Positions 63,369 through 64,000 of a DNA stretch of 64,000 nt are shown in pieces. How positions within the stretch are numbered: the first letter of the stretch is position 1; every line of letters starts with the position of its first letter. The position numbers and the translations under genes are program-made. The stretch covers positions 62,001 to 126,000 of the forward strand of contig DATJQP010000099.1 in the NCBI GenBank assembly GCA_035505655.1, written 5' to 3'. The notes below the pieces were generated by a model. It saw only the letters and a list, made by a program, of their open reading frames with translations, did not search any database and was not told the origin of the DNA. The DNA comes from JAGVPT01 sp035505655 (GTDB lineage Bacteria; Bacteroidota; Ignavibacteria; UBA10030; UBA8401).

Positions 63369-64000
63369 ATGGCGCTTGAAAAGGTAAAAGAAAAAGAAGC
63401 AAAAATCGACACGATCGACTCTCTTCCGACGATCCTTCCGGTGCTTCCCCTGAGAGATGTCGTGATCTTCCCGTATATGATCTTCCCGGTCCTTGTGGGA
63501 AGGGAATCGTCCCTCCGTGCCGCGAACTTTGCGCTCGAAGGGGACAAATATATCTTCCTCTCAGCGCAACAGGATCCTTCGGTCGACGAGCCCGGCGCGG
63601 ACGATATCCACAAGGAGGGGGTTGTGGCGAAGATCATCCAGATCCTCAAACTCCCGAACGGACTTCTGAAGATCCTCGTCGACGGAATCGTCCAGGCGAC
63701 GATCAAGAGGTTCGTTCCGAACGACAAGTATATCCAGGCGGAGATCGAGATCCACGCCGGCGTTCCGGAAGCGAGCACGGAAATGGATGCCATCATCCGG
63801 CACGCATCGACCCTCTTCACGGAGTACGTCCGCTCGAATCGCTCGATTCCCCCCGAGGTCATCTCCGCCTACGAAAACATCAAGGACGCCCAGCGTCGCC
63901 TCTACTACATCGCCGCGAATATCGTCCAATCCGTCGAGGTGAAGCAGAAGATCCTCGGCATCCACAGCGCGCGCGAGCAGTTCATGGAGATCATCCGGAT
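63369..64000 (+). CDS. lon: Lon protease, N-terminal part (3' end outside window)
   Basis: The frame starts at ATG 63369 and stays open to the window end, giving about 210 residues. They match the Lon N-terminal substrate-recognition domain: LPVLPLRDVVIFPYMIFPVLVGRE, split motifs, then GVVAKIIQILKLPNGLLKILVDGIVQATI and the helical segment EVKQKILGI. The ATPase and Ser-Lys protease domains lie beyond the edge. The first residues (MALEKVKEKEAK) form a charged extension. It has its own promoter and is divergent from the esterase gene. Confidence 0.93.
   Translation, partial: MALEKVKEKEAKIDTIDSLPTILPVLPLRDVVIFPYMIFPVLVGRESSLRAANFALEGDKYIFLSAQQDPSVDEPGADDIHKEGVVAKIIQILKLPNGLLKILVDGIVQATIKRFVPNDKYIQAEIEIHAGVPEASTEMDAIIRHASTLFTEYVRSNRSIPPEVISAYENIKDAQRRLYYIAANIVQSVEVKQKILGIHSAREQFMEIIR

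Overview
The window looks like a chromosomal segment of a fairly GC-rich member of the FCB superphylum, probably an Ignavibacteria/Chlorobiota-type Bacteroidota relative. The main clues are a subtilase and a lamin-tail protein with type IX secretion (T9SS) style C-termini, several outer-membrane lipoproteins, a miaB / sigma-54 activator / lptE gene order, and sigma-70-like promoters of the form TTGxAA, 17 bp, TATATT. This taxonomic call is inference. No 16S gene, tRNA, CRISPR array or insertion sequence was found.

Left part (1-31101). A three-gene cluster of parvulin-type folding factors for outer-membrane proteins (the first cut by the window edge, then a lipoprotein, then SurA) is followed by rpsT. 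On the minus strand lies an operon miaB > SPOR/TPR protein > sigma-54 activator > lptE > GT2 glycosyltransferase, closed by a clear terminator. Next come pta, DUF2911 and DUF423 genes, then a MoxR ATPase > T9SS subtilase > VWA membrane protein operon. After a 521 bp gene-free stretch there is a compact three-gene exopolysaccharide-like operon: UDP-GlcNAc 2-epimerase, a 1317-residue deacetylase/hydrolase-like membrane protein, and a PgaC-like GT2 synthase. Two plus-strand genes follow: a TPR/TerB-like/receiver fusion and a large lamin-tail T9SS protein.

Middle part (31148-50713). glnD and murI end at a strong terminator. What follows looks like an accessory signalling and stress block: a Crp/Fnr regulator, an F420/NADP reductase-like protein, a mannose-1-phosphate guanylyltransferase, an FtsH with an altered pore loop, a VIT1/CCC1-like membrane protein, two histidine kinase/LuxR-type regulator pairs (the second regulator has Glu in place of the phospho-Asp), then an MCP and a CheW without CheA.

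Right part (50714-64000). A 776 bp stretch without a convincing gene precedes a cell-envelope operon (TPR lipoprotein, DUF4292 lipoprotein, degenerate EnvC). Then comes a TetR-controlled RND efflux operon (tetR, tolC-like, membrane-fusion protein, RND pump) with a consensus promoter flanked by two matching 15 bp palindromes. The window closes with an octamer tandem repeat, a CE2-like SGNH esterase on the minus strand, and the start of lon.
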